51,118 bases of DNA from Conidiobolus incongruus B7586. Lineage: Eukaryota > Entomophthoromycota > Entomophthoromycetes > Entomophthorales > Conidiobolaceae. Within the stretch, counting starts at the first letter, position 1. Each line of letters opens with the position of its first letter. Where the stretch lies: positions 1 through 51,118 of the forward strand of contig JNEM01014850.1 of assembly GCA_000697335.1 (NCBI GenBank), written 5' to 3'. Below the pieces are notes generated by a model that searched no databases, had not been told where the DNA came from, and saw only the letters and a list, made by a program, of their open reading frames with translations. This document shows positions 48,192 to 51,118 of this stretch, piece after piece. The position numbers and the translations under genes were made by a program.

Positions 48192-49070
48192 ATGAGTCAA
48201 GCATTCCGCAAAGTGAGTCAACTTCAACTCAGCAGTACTAGTTTCTTTTTATGTGATATTCAAGAAAAGTTTAAGACTTTGATTTTTGGTTATGATAATG
48301 TGGTGAGAATAGCTAACAAAATGGTAATCTAATAGTTTTGTATCAATTGATGTTTTCTAAAGTACAAAAAATTAGTTGAAAGCTAGTCAAGTTTTAAATA
48401 TTCCAGTTATTGTCACTGAACAGGTAAAATTTTTATTTATTTCAATAATTTTTTCAGTTACTGATTTTGGCATATAGTATCCTAAAGGTATTACACATTT
48501 ATACTGTGATTATTAAACCATAGTTACAACATTTTGATCTAGGTCTTGGTCATACTAGCTCTTTATTAGATATCAGTCAAGTTAAGCACGTCAGTACCAA
48601 AACCTTATTTTCTATGGTCACTCCCGAAGTCCTCGAACAACTTGGAGATACTAAATCAGTTGTTTTATTCGGCATTGAGGTAATTATACCCTAACTTCAA
48701 TCATATTAAAACGCTCTAATTCATTATTAGGCTCATGTTTGCGTCACTCAAACCGCTCTCGACCTCTTAGAACGTAACATTGACGTCTTTATCTTAGCCG
48801 ATGGTGTATCATCCAGCAATCAGTACGAAATTCCTATTGCTCTCCAGGTAACATAGCAATTTTCATAAAACAATCACCAAACTAATTTTATTGCTACAGA
48901 GATTACGTAGTGCAGGCGCCACCATCACCACGAGTGACAGTATTTTATTTCAATTGGTTAAAGATTCAAACCATCCCAACTTCAAGCAAATTAGTCAACT
49001 CGTCAAAGATTACTTAGCCAAAACTGATGAAGATAATTTGTTGTTGAAGAATATGACAGCTAGTTTGTAA
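48192..49070 (+). CDS. Isochorismatase-like cysteine hydrolase (6 exons)
   Basis: Spliced by eye to 204 residues. Exons: 48192-48323, 48376-48423, 48478-48487, 48543-48679, 48731-48847, 48900-49070, all with GT...AG introns and an open frame. The isochorismatase-like fold is clear. Asp22 lies in CDIQEKF, Lys83 in STKTLFSM and Cys113 in [11 protein letters not shown], making the Asp-Lys-Cys triad, with the VTEQYPKGLG loop at 57-66. It is closest in wording to ISOC1/ISOC2-type single-domain proteins, whose substrates are poorly defined, not to nicotinamidase or the bacterial EntB fusion. Exon 3 is only 10 nt (TATCCTAAAG), supported because it restores YPKG. Probably cytosolic or mitochondrial; no signal peptide seen. 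No ATCWGATAA lies upstream, so no link to the NRPS is indicated. Confidence 0.9.
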
Positions 49071-51118
49071 TCAATTCCGGTGTTTTTTAATAATTAAATT
49101 AAATTTTTTTTGAATTAGTTAATTTCAGATCATTTCGTCAATAGTACTAGGATATGATATTAAGGATATAACTATCAATGATGTTATTTATTTCTGATAG
49201 ATATGTGATTAATATTTTTATATATTTCATTCCTATTTCTCTTTCTATTTATTTATTCCAAATTAACTATTATAAATCAAATAGCATTTATTATTAGATA
49301 CTATTATTATTAGTTATAAATATCAAAAAGACTATATTCAATATCAATATAGACTCAATAATATGTTTCATTCCAATCCTAATATTATTTAAAATATTTT
49401 GATTTATACCAATATAAATAACTTAATTTGCTCAGGTTCATTTGATTGTGTTTTTGTTTTAATATTATTTAAAATCACTACAATTTCAATAGTATAAACA
49501 AATATCATTTGCAATAATTCTTTATGAATTTTATAAATTGGATTAATTGATAGATTTGTAATATTCTTGACAATTTTATTAATCAAGTACAAATAATGCC
49601 TAATTGTTTATTACCATATCAATAATTTTTTAATATAAAAGGTAAACCAATATAATTATTCTTTAAAATATGTTTGTATATAAATCATTCTGATCAAAGT
49701 ATTTATTTTTAAACTAAAATTAATTATTATATATTGAACTTCATTTCAATCCATATTAGATCATAAATTATGTATGAATATATTGGAAATATATTTTTTT
49801 TATAAATCTATATATAACCTATATAAAAATTTGTTCAATATTCAATATATTAGTTTTTGTGTCTTGATTTTAAGTATTAAAATTTATTTGCATTAAATCT
49901 TCGCCTGAGTTTTTTAAGATAACGGTAAATCATACAATAGTAATATTATATAGAATGATTTATTTAAAGACTTTGATGATGACTACAGCCAAAATTCATT
50001 TTTATTTCATCCAGTATTTTATATATTTCAAGTTTGATTTATTGTTACTGGATGTTTTGTTATAATTTAAACCTTTTACTCTTATCATGGTTAATTCTAT
50101 AATAATTATGGAAAATTGATTGTATATTCACATTTTAAAGCTATTTGAAGAAAATCTATAAAATATATTAATCAAACAAGATTCAAATTAATTGATTTAT
50201 TATATGTTATATCGAAAAATCATTTTAAGTTATCAATCTATATTTTCCAATATATCATTTCGAATAAGAATCATTAAGTGATACAATTCAAGTCACCAAT
50301 TTTAATAATTAGTTTTTAATATTAATAACGATTAATACTATGATAAAATATTACCCTAATTTCAATTCCATTTAAAATTCAAATTTCATTGAATATATGA
50401 CAATATAATTGTGATTACTTTTTATTTTCTAAACAGATTTCAAACTCAAGGTTTATCAAAAACTGAAATTGATTTTGTTTTGAAAATATATGACACCTTT
50501 TAAAATCTATATTTTGGTTCAGAATAGATCAATATTAAAAATCATTTCATATTAATGATATTTGAACACATTTTAAAAACATATATTTATTTTTAAATCG
50601 CTTTCATATTCAAATATAGTTAAATATTCAGTTTTCATTTTGAACCAAATTTAAATCAGTTTCTTTAAATTATTCAAACAAAAAATTTGAAAAATATATA
50701 ATAATACTATTTTCCAAATAACGAAAAAAAACTAATTATGGAAAATCAATTTTCAAATCAACTATACTTAAATTAATCATTAATTAAACACTTTTTAATA
50801 TATTAAATTTAGCTTATTATTACAATTTCTTTCTTGAAAGTTATTTTATATGTATCCTTTTATTTTATTTATATCATAATTTAAGATAATAATTTTAAAA
50901 AATATATATTGAATATTTAATTGAAATATACCTGAATTATATTTTATATAAATATAATTTAATAGTATTTATTTACTATATAAAATATTATCATTTATAT
51001 TGTCTGTATATTAATCAATTTTAGAATAATATTTATTAAAAAAGTAAATAAATTTACTAATATAACCATAATTCATCTAATATAAGAGAAATTTATGATT
51101 TTTAATATAAAAATTAAA
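49071..51118. other. AT-rich intergenic DNA to the window end
   Basis: 2 kb with no recognisable gene. A 62-codon minus-strand frame at 49404-49592 is unsupported. Confidence 0.5.

Noticed and set aside
48192-49070. Isochorismatase-like gene as a catecholate siderophore enzyme of the NRPS locus
   Set aside because: The protein is a single-domain ISOC1/2-type hydrolase without an aryl carrier domain, has no iron box upstream, and no isochorismate synthase or dihydroxybenzoate genes are present.

Overview
The window looks like nuclear DNA of a very AT-rich fungus. Intergenic sequence is almost all A and T, while coding stretches are clearly richer in G and C. Genes carry many short introns of about 45-65 nt (GTAA...TAG). 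There are eukaryotic tRNA genes, one with a canonical anticodon-loop intron, a giant fungal-type nonribosomal peptide synthetase (NRPS) and an ARN/SIT-type transporter. An early-diverging (zygomycete-grade) fungus would fit the base composition, but the sequence does not settle the lineage.

Layout. At 1855-3507 is an intronless major-facilitator transporter resembling fungal siderophore-iron transporters, followed at about 6780-8407 by a decayed tandem paralogue. A tRNA-Ile(UAU) with a 22-nt intron lies at 9162-9255. From 12309 to 14931 is a 13-exon gene for an unrecognised protein with a C-terminal membrane anchor, convergent with a 5-exon RNPS1-like SR splicing factor (15232-16381, minus). 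From 17.2 to 21.3 kb there are two mariner transposase fossils, with a perfect 179-bp tandem array between them. Every array unit carries the 19-bp Tn5 mosaic end used in sequencing kits, so the array is almost certainly a laboratory or assembly artefact. The rest of 21-24.4 kb is anonymous AT-rich DNA.

The core is 24.4-46.7 kb: one uninterrupted 6858-codon NRPS with six complete adenylation-thiolation-condensation modules, a remnant half condensation domain in front and a divergent terminal condensation domain. Its upstream region (24434-25400) holds six exact matches to ATCWGATAA, the element bound by fungal iron-responsive GATA repressors (SreA/Sre1/Urbs1/Fep1). One more match lies 254 bp upstream of the transporter start and one just downstream of the NRPS. 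I found no other exact match in intergenic DNA by eye.

Interpretation. NRPS, transporter and shared iron boxes together suggest an iron-regulated siderophore locus. Ferrichromes are cyclic hexapeptides, but known ferrichrome synthetases have only three or four adenylation domains and reuse them. A collinear six-module enzyme with a cyclising-type terminal C domain would be a new architecture and resembles the hexamodular ancestor proposed for that family. No ornithine monooxygenase or hydroxyornithine acyltransferase lies in the window, so the product remains an inference. Right of the NRPS are tRNA-Arg(ACG) (minus) and a 6-exon isochorismatase-like hydrolase gene with a 10-nt micro-exon, probably unrelated housekeeping genes.
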